Below, in pieces: positions 51,949 through 60,115 of a stretch of DNA of 64,000 bases. The DNA comes from an uncultured Bacteroidales bacterium (GTDB lineage: Bacteria; Bacteroidota; Bacteroidia; Bacteroidales; Paludibacteraceae). The notes beneath the pieces were generated by a model. The model was not told the DNA's origin and did no database searches. It was given only the letters and a program-made list of their open reading frames with translations. Every line of letters begins with the position of its first letter. The first letter of the stretch is position 1. The translations under genes and the position numbers were made by a program. The stretch covers positions 84,199 through 148,198 of the forward strand of contig CAMUYI010000005.1 in the NCBI GenBank assembly GCA_947164985.1, read 5' to 3'.

Positions 51949-52401
51949 TTAATAGTGATAGTTACATATAAATAATGTATTAGTTGTGGTATCTATTACC
52001 ACGACTGTCTTCTCAAAAAAATCATTATGGAGTTGTAATGTATCTTGCATGATTATTTTGAAATAACCAGCATCGCTATTACAACATTTCTCATATTCCT
52101 GCACTAAAGAATTATTAGATAGATAAGATGCGCTTTCTAATACTACGGCTTTCAAGGATGAATGTTCGGATAAAGAATGCCATCCGGTCCAATTTACTAC
52201 ACTATTAGCTAACACATATTTTTCAACAACATACCATTCTCCGATTGCGTTAGATTCATACCTTTTTGATGAGATAACGCTGACCTCACTGACACACAAA
52301 ATGTCTGAGAGGTGTTTCTCATACTTATTCACGCATGAAAACATGCTGATAAGAAAGATGAATAATACTATACGTATTTTATTTGACTTTTCCTTGTCCA
52401 T
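51949..52401 (-). CDS. lipoprotein, candidate immunity protein for the orphan Rhs tip
   Basis: A 150-residue lipoprotein from MDKEKSNKIRIVLFIFLISMFSCVNKYEKH. Its ATG lies 23 nt inside the orphan toxin-tip gene, the arrangement expected of a toxin-immunity pair. A periplasmic-side lipoprotein would fit protection against an incoming toxin. No homology recognised. Confidence 0.6.
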   Translation of the reverse strand: MDKEKSNKIRIVLFIFLISMFSCVNKYEKHLSDILCVSEVSVISSKRYESNAIGEWYVVEKYVLANSVVNWTGWHSLSEHSSLKAVVLESASYLSNNSLVQEYEKCCNSDAGYFKIIMQDTLQLHNDFFEKTVVVIDTTTNTLFICNYHY

Positions 52402-53056
52402 AATAATATATGTTAAATGGTGTTCCCTTTCCAGCAACCATCGAACCTATTTGAGTTGCAATATTTCTAAACCCTCGCCCCCTCTGCATATCAAAATCAT
52501 AAATGTCTAATAGCCCATTTTTATTGCCTATCCTCACCGTTCCTCCATTATCTATCAAAGTTACCTGAATAGTGCCATATACCAAACCTGTTTGGATATT
52601 AAGATTTTTAGGATCTAGGAAATTAACATGTTTAGAAGATCCAATGGCAGAAAAATCAGATTTCGAAAGAGGAGATAAATCAACTTTAGCAGCGTCAACG
52701 TACAACGGATTACCATTTCCATTTCGATACCAATTATTTGCCTCAGAAAGATTTAATTGCCCATCCCAGTCTGGTCTATTTGATAGTCCATTATAGTTTT
52801 CCTGCATAGAGTTTCTATTTTCTTTATTCAGAAATTCAACCCCCACATCAAATCCTTCAGCTACATCTTTTTCCATTCCTTGTGTAAATAACTTTGAATC
52901 CATAATAATCGGATTTCCTTGCAGTCCATTTTCGTCTGTACCAAGAAGATTTCCATCCAAATCATAAACCGGCCTCATTCCATCCGGATCAACGTATTTA
53001 ATAGGATTCCATGCTGCATACGCATAAGGAGAAATATACAGATAATCATCCACCAA
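52379..53056 (-). CDS. orphan Rhs C-terminal tip with unknown toxin domain
   Basis: The open frame runs from a TGA at 53219-53221 and begins with the Rhs core end (LPYGQLLANQQ, KFTGKERDWETGYDYFGARYY, WTKVDPLVDDYLYISPYAY, YVDPDGM). It has no ATG until Met27 (52978), right after the DPDG hinge; TTG 53056 is the first possible start. The variable domain (about 200 residues) has RPDWDGQLNLSEANNWYRNG and ends NIYYYGQGKVK; I do not recognise its activity. A promoter (53241-53271) lies upstream and a lipoprotein gene overlaps its end. Confidence 0.7.
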   Translation of the reverse strand: MVDDYLYISPYAYAAWNPIKYVDPDGMRPVYDLDGNLLGTDENGLQGNPIIMDSKLFTQGMEKDVAEGFDVGVEFLNKENRNSMQENYNGLSNRPDWDGQLNLSEANNWYRNGNGNPLYVDAAKVDLSPLSKSDFSAIGSSKHVNFLDPKNLNIQTGLVYGTIQVTLIDNGGTVRIGNKNGLLDIYDFDMQRGRGFRNIATQIGSMVAGKGTPFNIYYYGQGKVK

Positions 53057-53128
53057 CGGATCTACTTTGGTCCAATGGTACAGCGGTGATGCATAGTACC
53101 TTGCGCCGAAATAATCATACCCGGTTTC
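53054..53128. repeat. Rhs core-end homology arm A
   Basis: 75 bp, 72 identical to 54567-54641 in the main Rhs gene. Same orientation, 1.5 kb apart. Confidence 0.9.
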
Positions 53129-53240
53129 CCAGTCTCTTTCTTTACCTGTAAATTTGAACCGTTCATCGTAGCCTATTGCTTGCTGGTTCGCCAGCAGTTG
53201 CCCGTATGGCAGGTAAAATCAAAGATCACTAATTCCGCTG

Positions 53241-53271
53241 CAAAGATACAAATAAATTTTGATATATGCAA
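53241..53271 (-). promoter_or_regulatory. promoter in front of the orphan Rhs tip
   Basis: Minus strand -33 TTG (53269-53271, CTTGCATATATCAAA), 20-bp spacer, -7 TATCTTTG (53241-53248). Confidence 0.75.
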
Positions 53272-53286
53272 GGGTTTGTATATTTT

Positions 53287-53868
53287 TTACCACATATGGA
53301 TAAGAGAGTCATCAGGATATGGAAATCCGCAAAAGAAAAAACATTCGCTAGGGAGTATTTTCTGATTAACCATATCAATACAAAACCACCAACTGCATTG
53401 ATCATCAGAAGATCCCACGTAATTATAATTGGTGTCCGGCTGTACCTCAATTGGTATGCTCGATGTCGTCCAAAACTCATTAATGTTTTCTCCCCAAAGT
53501 CTCACTATATGACCATTATATCTGGACGCACCGCAGTAGGTCCCATCTTCATACTCATTTTTCTCCACATGTCTCACCGATAAGGCGATCCGTTGATTTG
53601 ACTGACGAGATGCACGTAAATCGATAGCAAAACAGGTGTCCGCTATATCCGATGAAATGTAAGGGACGTACAATCCTAGTATGTGTTGTACTTTGGGTGA
53701 CAATTCCGCAGTAGAATCCAATGATTGGTCAAATATTGGGATATTAATACCAAGATCATTCTCCACAAAGAGGTCATTACCTTCGATTACCGGGCTCTCA
53801 TAAAACATCTCAATACCAAGCAAGCTGAATGCTATTGCCCCGACAAAAAACCATATATACTTTTTCAT
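53287..53868 (-). CDS. membrane-anchored candidate immunity protein for the main Rhs toxin
   Basis: A 193-residue protein with one N-terminal helix (MKKYIWFFVGAIAFSLLGIEMF) and a soluble domain rich in aromatic and acidic residues, ending FCGFPYPDDSLIHMW. Its ATG overlaps the Rhs stop (ATGA), as expected for a cognate immunity gene. No known domain recognised. Confidence 0.6.
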   Translation of the reverse strand: MKKYIWFFVGAIAFSLLGIEMFYESPVIEGNDLFVENDLGINIPIFDQSLDSTAELSPKVQHILGLYVPYISSDIADTCFAIDLRASRQSNQRIALSVRHVEKNEYEDGTYCGASRYNGHIVRLWGENINEFWTTSSIPIEVQPDTNYNYVGSSDDQCSWWFCIDMVNQKILPSECFFFCGFPYPDDSLIHMW

Positions 53869-56180
53869 AATTTTATACCTAGTCTTCTTAATAATGCAGG
53901 AACCCCAGATTGACGTACGTAAGGAGATATTGTCCCTACATTCTTATATGGCCATGGCTGCAGCACACTAATGTAACTTCCATCAGAAAAATACTCTATA
54001 ACGCCATTGGATTTCGCCGGATAAATATAATAGTTATACGAATCTCCTTTGTTCTTAGCGAATCTCATATCCCCTTGCACATCTGTTAGTCCAGAAGGAA
54101 ACAACGTTCCGTTAGTATGGCTATGATAGTTATCAGTCATTTTTGCGCCAGTAAACCCCTCAACACGAGCTGCAGCGAAACCAGAATACACATAATCTTT
54201 ATTACGATTTGTATATACACCTGATACATTTTTATCTGTGTTTACTAACGCATATTCTACAGAAGAGTTGTCGGCTAGAAATTTAAAAGCAGCTGCTGCT
54301 TCATTTTCTTTTCCCTCGGCAAATTGGAAGTATGTATAGTTAGTGTTGTTACGCTCCCTTCCATGAAACCCCATATCAATTGTGCCATAGTCAAAGGAAA
54401 TAGATTTTCCTTTAATTGCGATTGCATCTTGGGTTTTGTCTCGAATTCTGGCTTTAATTGTGCCATCATCAGATAATTCCCATACATCTCTCCCGTCCGG
54501 ATCGACAAACTTCAACGGATTCCACCCACAATAAGCATAGGGTGATATATTCGGATATTTGTCAGCCAACGGATCTACTTTGGTCCAATGGTACAGCGGT
54601 GATGCATAGTACCTCGCACCGAAGTAATCATACCCGGTTTCTGCATCGCGTTCTTTTCCGGTGAACTTATACCGCTCATCATGACCTGCAACCTGTTGAT
54701 TGGCCAATAGTTGTCCATATGGCAGATAATGCAGGTATTGAACAGCGTTTCCACCTTGATCTGTAATCCAGTTTGCTGAGCCCAGATGGTCTGAGTGGCG
54801 GTAGAAGATATCCTTTTCCATATCATATGCCTCACACAGGTCATGCATTATCATCCAGAGCAGATCCGTTTTGTAATCCACCTTCAGACTTAACAGATAG
54901 CGCATCGGACATGTGTATTGCAAATCTTCAGGTGCATTGCCGTAGATATCCTCATTCATCGTCACATCCGGCATCGTCTCTTTCGGATACTCGAAGGGAT
55001 ATGCATGTTGATAGATTTTAGGCCACTCATTCAACAAAAATACCTCATGCTGTGTTTGTGGCTCGGATAGGACATCCTGTGACATCGAGCACCATCCTCC
55101 ACAACCTATGGCGTTCCCCAAACGTTCACCCTGCACATAGTAATGCTTGGTATATTCCTTAGGTGTAATGGTCATATACGGATTAGGATAGAGCACCACG
55201 TCATCCAGTTGCACAGATGCCTCTGACAGCGTTTCTGATGAGTGCACAACATCGCTTACACCTGTCAGTTTGTATACACGATCGCCGTTCGCATCGTAGC
55301 CATAGAATCCTGCCTGCGTGTTATCCAACACCATACGGAGACGGTTCTCGTCATCCCAGTCATGGAAACGGGCATATTCTTCTTTGCAGTTCAATATCTG
55401 GGACAGATTACCGTTGGCATCCCAGAACAACTGGGTGTGCGTATTGTTTTCTTGGTCAAAGATCACTCGCGGCTGATGAGTATGCCTGCTAACATCATAC
55501 CCCCAGTGTGTATTCTCATCTGCCACTCCGCTTATATAACCACAAAAACCGTGCCCAAATCGTCCTGCGCGAGAATAATCTGCATCAAAGCCGTAAACAA
55601 ATGGACTTGTGTATGAATATGATGCAATTAATCGGTCTTGGACATCATACTTATTCTCATGTTCATATAGACCGCCCATACCATAACAATCGGGGAAAGA
55701 TTGCTTGATGTCAGTGACATTACCTACCCCATCGTAATCATAATCCAAATCCTGCAATTCACAGAGAGGGGAAATCGTCCTTATGTTTTCCAAACGGTTG
55801 CGGAACCGGTCATATTGATAAGATGTCCACACTCCATTACCGTATTGTCGGTATATATTACGTCCCTGCTCATCATAGTATAGTTTGTGAACGACGGGCA
55901 TGTAAGGTCCCATTAGCGGAGAACGGAATACTTCTTTTAGTTCCCCGCTTGCATAGTATGTATAGGAAACACTGTCGCCATCCGGATAGATAATATTCTT
56001 TGTCCGCCCGAAACTATCATAGGTGTATCGCGTACGGAAGGTATAAACATTACTCTCTGTTGGAATAACTATTCTACGATGTGATAGGCGGACATTACCC
56101 ATCCGGTCATAATACAGTCGGGTAGAGCCTGTTCCATCTTCACAATACGCCATTCTGCCTGCCATCAGTAATCGTAACAT
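53865..56180 (-). CDS. Rhs/YD-repeat protein with JAB-like C-terminal toxin domain
   Basis: A 771-residue frame. YD repeats (YYDRMGNVRLSHRR, YDSFGRTKNIIYPDG, WDANGNLSQIL, YDANGDRVYKLTG) lead to the Rhs core end (HSDHLGSANWITDQGG, KFTGKERDAETGYDYFGARYY, KFVDPDG). The last about 200 residues contain HSHTNGTLFPSGLTD, close to the JAMM metalloprotease signature but with one extra residue before the Asp, so a JAB-like peptidase toxin is likely. The frame begins out of phase with its signal-peptide exon: a 4-bp duplication at 56155-56163 separates them. Confidence 0.85.
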   Translation of the reverse strand: MLRLLMAGRMAYCEDGTGSTRLYYDRMGNVRLSHRRIVIPTESNVYTFRTRYTYDSFGRTKNIIYPDGDSVSYTYYASGELKEVFRSPLMGPYMPVVHKLYYDEQGRNIYRQYGNGVWTSYQYDRFRNRLENIRTISPLCELQDLDYDYDGVGNVTDIKQSFPDCYGMGGLYEHENKYDVQDRLIASYSYTSPFVYGFDADYSRAGRFGHGFCGYISGVADENTHWGYDVSRHTHQPRVIFDQENNTHTQLFWDANGNLSQILNCKEEYARFHDWDDENRLRMVLDNTQAGFYGYDANGDRVYKLTGVSDVVHSSETLSEASVQLDDVVLYPNPYMTITPKEYTKHYYVQGERLGNAIGCGGWCSMSQDVLSEPQTQHEVFLLNEWPKIYQHAYPFEYPKETMPDVTMNEDIYGNAPEDLQYTCPMRYLLSLKVDYKTDLLWMIMHDLCEAYDMEKDIFYRHSDHLGSANWITDQGGNAVQYLHYLPYGQLLANQQVAGHDERYKFTGKERDAETGYDYFGARYYASPLYHWTKVDPLADKYPNISPYAYCGWNPLKFVDPDGRDVWELSDDGTIKARIRDKTQDAIAIKGKSISFDYGTIDMGFHGRERNNTNYTYFQFAEGKENEAAAAFKFLADNSSVEYALVNTDKNVSGVYTNRNKDYVYSGFAAARVEGFTGAKMTDNYHSHTNGTLFPSGLTDVQGDMRFAKNKGDSYNYYIYPAKSNGVIEYFSDGSYISVLQPWPYKNVGTISPYVRQSGVPALLRRLGIKL
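54567..54641. repeat. Rhs core-end homology arm B
   Basis: 75-bp partner of 53054-53128, within the core end of the main Rhs gene. Confidence 0.9.
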
Positions 56181-56313
56181 ATGGTAGTTTATACGCCCAT
56201 AAACTATCAGTAGTATACGGAAGATGACGTTTAGTCAATGTCTGAGCTTGACTCTGTATTGCAAGCATCAGCATAGCCCCCACTACGAATAATGGAAGAT
56301 GAAAACTTCTCAT
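56140..56313 (-). CDS. signal-peptide part of the Rhs gene, frameshifted
   Basis: 57 codons: MRSFHLPLFVVGAMLMLAIQSQAQ (signal peptide), then TLTKRHLPYTTDSLWAYKLPYVTITDGR, ending at TGA 56140. The sequence CTGCCTGCC (plus strand 56155-56163) holds a duplicated 4-mer. Removing one copy joins ITDGR to MAYCEDGTGS of the main Rhs frame. So the exported Rhs protein needs a slip or a reversion. Confidence 0.75.
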   Translation of the reverse strand: MRSFHLPLFVVGAMLMLAIQSQAQTLTKRHLPYTTDSLWAYKLPYVTITDGRQNGVL

Positions 56314-56343
56314 ACGCACGCACGACTATTAATAATGTAATGG

Positions 56344-56739
56344 TTATTGCACCATAAATTGTCCGACAAGGGCACCGCCTGCTGTCTCAATATGGAGTAC
56401 GTACACGCCGGTGTTGGAAATCTGCTCGGAGAGAGAAGTGGTGAATTGCTGATTGACAACAATACCTCCGGTAGATGCATTAACGACAATTGCTTGCGCA
56501 GATGGGATGGCTTCATCCTGTTTAAGAATGGATAATGCGTTACCGTCAATAGTTGCACGGAAACTTCTTGGACGGGTAGGTGTATCACCAACTTCTCCCG
56601 AGCTATCTAATGGTCCATCACCCGGAAGAGGTTGCATTGTTATAACCTCTGTTAATTCAATCTCTACTTCTATAGCATGAAGTAGAACGCACGGCATTGT
56701 GAGAAGAATACACAATGATAAAAAGAAAAACTTTCTCAT
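56344..56739 (-). CDS. DUF3244-family secreted protein
   Basis: A 131-residue exported protein (signal MRKFFFLSLCILLTMPCVLLHA) with one beta-sandwich (ATIDGNALSILKQDEAIPSAQAIVVNASTGGIVVNQQ...GVYVLHIETAGGALVGQFMVQ), matching DUF3244. First gene after the 56801 promoter repeat and 30 nt upstream of the Rhs signal-peptide frame. Possibly a secretion or stability partner of the Rhs protein; this is inference. Confidence 0.8.
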   Translation of the reverse strand: MRKFFFLSLCILLTMPCVLLHAIEVEIELTEVITMQPLPGDGPLDSSGEVGDTPTRPRSFRATIDGNALSILKQDEAIPSAQAIVVNASTGGIVVNQQFTTSLSEQISNTGVYVLHIETAGGALVGQFMVQ

Positions 56740-56800
56740 ACTTGTTGTAATTTTGTGGTTAAAGATATGTTACGTCAATACGCTTAATCGTTTGACGGCA

Positions 56801-56883
56801 CAAAATTACCGCTATTTTCGCATTCCTGCAAAAAATAGCGTGGACAATTGATTAAACACAAATATATGATATTCAATCAATTG
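56801..56883 (-). repeat. 83-bp direct repeat, copy 2, carrying a promoter
   Basis: Minus-strand -7 TAATTTTG (56801-56808), 20-bp spacer, -33 TTG (56829-56831), inverted repeat AATTGATT/AATCAATT (56846-56882). Drives DUF3244 and Rhs. The inverted repeat also lies just after the stop of the TPR regulator gene. Confidence 0.9.
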
Positions 56884-56911
56884 TTAAAATTTAGTGTGGA
56901 TTTTTATCCTT

Positions 56912-58384
56912 TTATGATTGTTTAGAAAGTCTATTCGTCGTCAAATCGATCAAAAAATCACGTAGTTGCGTGCTATTTGTCCCCAGTTTTTTAGCTATTC
57001 GATTTTTGTAGTTTCGAATACCACTCTCAGAATAACACAACCAATCTGCCATTTGTTTACTTTCCGGATTTCCTATTAAGACCAAAATACAGAGTCGTAT
57101 TTCTTTCTCGGACAATTGATAGATACTTTGTAACTTGCTTACCAGCATTCCGAAATTGTCATTGATTAATTTAAACATAACTGCAGAATCCTTCCAATAT
57201 ATATTGTCAGGGAAATTCTCATTTTGAAAGAAGATGGCACAGTTCTGCTCTACTTGATTGACCAAATTATTGGTGTACTCTGTGTATTCGTGAACTAATT
57301 GTTCATGGCATTGCTGTGCAGCTATCTTCTTCGAGGTCAGTTCGTTTACTTGTTGTGAGAGCAATTGATGTTGTAAGCGTTTGCGATGTACATAAATCCA
57401 GATACTTGCTCCTACAATGACCAATGTACCCATTATTGCATAGAGCCATGTCCAACTTAGTTTGCGATTTAAATCTGGCTCTAATAACTGAACCGCTTGA
57501 GCATGCTTACTCCTATTAATTTCAATAAGCTTCTGAGTATCAGATCTATCAGCAGCTGCCTCACGAACTTCATCAATATCTTTTGTTTGATCATCTGCTG
57601 TCAATATATACAATGCATTATTCACAGCAGATATATCATCGGTATGTTCCAGAATATACTTAGCGTACCGTGTAGCAGAATCTTTTTGTGTAAGAAACGA
57701 ATACGCCTGCGCCATTTGGACATAGGAAATAAAAGGTGGATTTTCAAAGGACTGTGCCTCTTTTGCAAAAAACAAGAGCGAATCATATTGCTTGCATTTG
57801 AGATACAACTCAGCTCTAGTTCCTAAGACATGAGCAATTACGTCTACATCATCACATCCCTTTTCTATCTGTAAAACCAATGTGAGTGTTTCCGTTTTCT
57901 TTCCTTGCTCCGCCAACTCAAAAGCCATATCGTTTAGACAGTAATAGTAAGATAGTGTATCTTTGTCGCCCAGGAAGATATTTGCAGAACGCTCAAACAT
58001 GTCATATGAGAGGTCGAACTCGTTGGCTCGATGACATATATCTCCCATATTGTTGTATATGCGTCCGAGAATTTGCTTGTCATCCGAACCGGCATGTATG
58101 GCGTTGATGAAGACCTGCATGGCTTCTACCGGGTGTTCTTTCTCGCGCAGGATCCGTCCGTAGTGATAGCACGCATGAGCGTATTCATCGGCATAGAACC
58201 ATTGCCATTGACCGAGTGTCTCGTATGCCTGCGCGAGTTCTGCGCTATCATTGTATATACATCCTTTCATCCACAAGCTATCTGCCTGCGCGACAACAAA
58301 CTGCGCTTTGCGAATAACGCGAGGTGTACAAGCTGTAATAACACATACTATCAGCAGAAACAATATGTAATATTTCCTGTGCAT
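56912..58384 (-). CDS. TPR-containing membrane regulator with LuxR-type helix-turn-helix
   Basis: From MHRKYYILFLLIVCVITACTPRV, 490 residues. Lipobox-like signal, TPR-type helices (about 50-290: YHYGRILREKEHPVEAMQVF, GRIYNNMGDICHRANEFDLSYDMF), a transmembrane helix (about 315-335: WTWLYAIMGTLVIVGASIWIYV), a coiled coil, and a C-terminal HTH (LSEKEIRLCILVLIGNPESKQMADWLCYSESGIRNYKNRIAKKLG). This architecture is common in Bacteroidetes signal-responsive regulators. Directly upstream of the Rhs operon, so it may control it. Confidence 0.82.
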   Translation of the reverse strand: MHRKYYILFLLIVCVITACTPRVIRKAQFVVAQADSLWMKGCIYNDSAELAQAYETLGQWQWFYADEYAHACYHYGRILREKEHPVEAMQVFINAIHAGSDDKQILGRIYNNMGDICHRANEFDLSYDMFERSANIFLGDKDTLSYYYCLNDMAFELAEQGKKTETLTLVLQIEKGCDDVDVIAHVLGTRAELYLKCKQYDSLLFFAKEAQSFENPPFISYVQMAQAYSFLTQKDSATRYAKYILEHTDDISAVNNALYILTADDQTKDIDEVREAAADRSDTQKLIEINRSKHAQAVQLLEPDLNRKLSWTWLYAIMGTLVIVGASIWIYVHRKRLQHQLLSQQVNELTSKKIAAQQCHEQLVHEYTEYTNNLVNQVEQNCAIFFQNENFPDNIYWKDSAVMFKLINDNFGMLVSKLQSIYQLSEKEIRLCILVLIGNPESKQMADWLCYSESGIRNYKNRIAKKLGTNSTQLRDFLIDLTTNRLSKQS

Positions 58385-58392
58385 TTGACGTG

Positions 58393-58423
58393 CAAAGATA
58401 CGCAAAAAATCGCATATACACAA
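58393..58423 (-). promoter_or_regulatory. promoter of the TPR regulator
   Basis: Minus strand -33 TTG (58421-58423), 20-bp spacer, -7 TATCTTTG (58393-58400). Confidence 0.75.
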
Positions 58424-58572
58424 GTTTTTTCGATAGAATCTTAAATAAATCTTGATTTTGAGGCGGAATCAATAGAAAATAGCAGATACGTGTCGGCAAC
58501 TAGCCAACGCAATACGAAGAAGAGAAGATGAAGATGTCGTCAGATAGACGACGTAATGCGAAGAAGAAGGAT

Positions 58573-58610
58573 AAGGGTAGCGCAAAGGTAGCGCAAGGGT
58601 AGCGGAAAGG
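58573..58610. repeat. 11-bp tandem repeat after a terminator
   Basis: AAGGGTAGCGC, AAAGGTAGCGC, AAGGGTAGCGG, AAAGG in exact phase, in a purine-rich plus-strand tract (58510-58618) beyond the ATPase 2 terminator. Confidence 0.85.
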
Positions 58611-58618
58611 AAATAAAA

Positions 58619-58639
58619 AATCCGCCAACTTGGCGGATT
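58619..58639 (-). terminator. ATPase 2 terminator
   Basis: AATCCGCC/GGCGGATT stem with a 5-nt loop. T run on the minus strand. Confidence 0.9.
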
Positions 58640-58671
58640 CTCTATTAAGGCGCGACGCAGTTTTATATATA

Positions 58672-59934
58672 TTAGAGAATAGCAGAGAGTTCCCACGGGA
58701 AGAGGTGCTCTATGCCATTATTGTTCGGGAATCGGATTTCATCCAACGTGACAACCACCTTGCGGTACTGGTCTGCTATTTTCAATAATGGCGCGTACTC
58801 TCGCTTGGCAGTCTCCTCTTCTCCCGCCATTTCCCAACACACCTGCACGTATATCTTCTGCTCGCCTTTTATGCCGACGAAGTCCACTTCTGATTGTCCG
58901 TGCACGCCGACATACGTCAGCCATCCCTTGCGACGCATATCAAGATAGATAGCATTCTCTAACAGACTGCCCATACCATACGCAAAACCGCGATACAGAT
59001 AGTTGTAATAAGCAAGATCATTGCTGTAGTACTTGCTATTACCGGAAAGCAGTTCTTTTCCGGCTATATGATACCGTTCTGCTTTGTGCATCAAGAAAGC
59101 CTTACCAAGATAAGATATATACGAAGACAAGGTCTCGTAGTTAGTTTTGCGTCCTTGCGATTTGAAATAGTTGACGATATTGGAAACAGACACCAAACGC
59201 CCTGCATTATTAACCAGATAGCGGAACAGATCTTCCAATAACTGCGGGTCCTTGACATTGTAACGACGCACTATATCCCGCAGCATAACCGTATCTTTGA
59301 CAGCAGACACATAATTGCGCCGCATATCCTCGGTGTTCAAATGGAACAGTTCCGGCAGCATTCCCATTTGCAGAAATTGGAGATAATTGGCTCGTGTCAA
59401 CGGCAGACTCTCCATTGCCGCGTATTCTTGAAAACTATACGGCAATATCTCAAACTCAACGTACCGTCCGGAAAGCAAAGATGCTAATTCTCCGGACAGT
59501 AAATCGGAATTGGAACCGCTGATGAACAGTTCTTGCGGTTCTGCAAAATCCTGCGAGTGCGAATTGACAAACTGCTCCCATTGCAATACCAATTGCACCT
59601 CATCCAAGAAAAGATATACCTTGCCAGTAGGACGAAAGGTCGAACGGTATTCTTGGTATAACTGCTGCAAATCTTCTGCTGTCTTGATATCACCAAACTC
59701 CAAATACTCCTTATTTATATACAAGATATTTTTCGCAGGAACCCCATCGTCCATCAGCCGTTTGGCTAGTTGACGTAACACAAAACTCTTACCGGCACGA
59801 CGTTGCCCGATAAGCACTTTGACGAGATTATTGCCTGTTGCGGCATGTATCTGGTCCGTGTAATTGGTACGCAGGAATCCCAACTCCGGCACATTGCCAT
59901 CCCATAGATTGTACTTGCGAATTTGATCTAACAT
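58672..59934 (-). CDS. AAA_14/DUF4143 ATPase 2
   Basis: A 420-residue ATPase: Walker A IGQRRAGKSFVLRQLA, Walker B VYLFLDEVQ, sensor FISGSNSDLLSGEL, SGRYVEFEILPYSFQEYA, and a DUF4143 C-terminus with restriction-like residues HGQSEVDFVGIKGEQKIYVQVCWEM (Asp-Phe-Val and Gln-Val-Cys strands). Function unknown; possible defence or toxin-like role. Its leader carries a 47-49 bp tandem repeat. Confidence 0.88.
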   Translation of the reverse strand: MLDQIRKYNLWDGNVPELGFLRTNYTDQIHAATGNNLVKVLIGQRRAGKSFVLRQLAKRLMDDGVPAKNILYINKEYLEFGDIKTAEDLQQLYQEYRSTFRPTGKVYLFLDEVQLVLQWEQFVNSHSQDFAEPQELFISGSNSDLLSGELASLLSGRYVEFEILPYSFQEYAAMESLPLTRANYLQFLQMGMLPELFHLNTEDMRRNYVSAVKDTVMLRDIVRRYNVKDPQLLEDLFRYLVNNAGRLVSVSNIVNYFKSQGRKTNYETLSSYISYLGKAFLMHKAERYHIAGKELLSGNSKYYSNDLAYYNYLYRGFAYGMGSLLENAIYLDMRRKGWLTYVGVHGQSEVDFVGIKGEQKIYVQVCWEMAGEEETAKREYAPLLKIADQYRKVVVTLDEIRFPNNNGIEHLFPWELSAIL

Positions 59935-59936
59935 AT

Positions 59937-60115
59937 ATGCACTCGATTAAAATTCCTCAATGTGTATTTTTCTCGTGCAAAAAATGCACTCGATTAAAAT
60001 TTGCCGCAATGCGTATTTTTCTCGTGCAAAAATGCACTCGATTAAAATTTGCCGCAATGCGTATTTTTCTCGTGCAAAAAATGCACTCGATTAAAATTTG
60101 CCGCAAAGGTACTAC
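59937..60115. repeat. 47-49 bp tandem repeat in the ATPase 2 leader
   Basis: Three full units start at 59937, 59984 and 60032, and a partial fourth at 60081. Each has ATGCACTCGATTAAAATT and ends TTTTTCTCGTGCAAAA, so TGCAC and GTGCA bracket each unit. The fourth merges into the promoter -7 box. Confidence 0.92.

Noticed and set aside
48814..56883. 83-bp direct repeats as transposon ends or att sites
   Set aside because: No transposase or integrase between them, no inverted termini or target duplication; each copy is better explained as a duplicated promoter/terminator unit.
59937..60115. Tandem repeat considered as a CRISPR array
   Set aside because: Units are contiguous without unique spacers, there are only three and a third units, and no cas genes are near.
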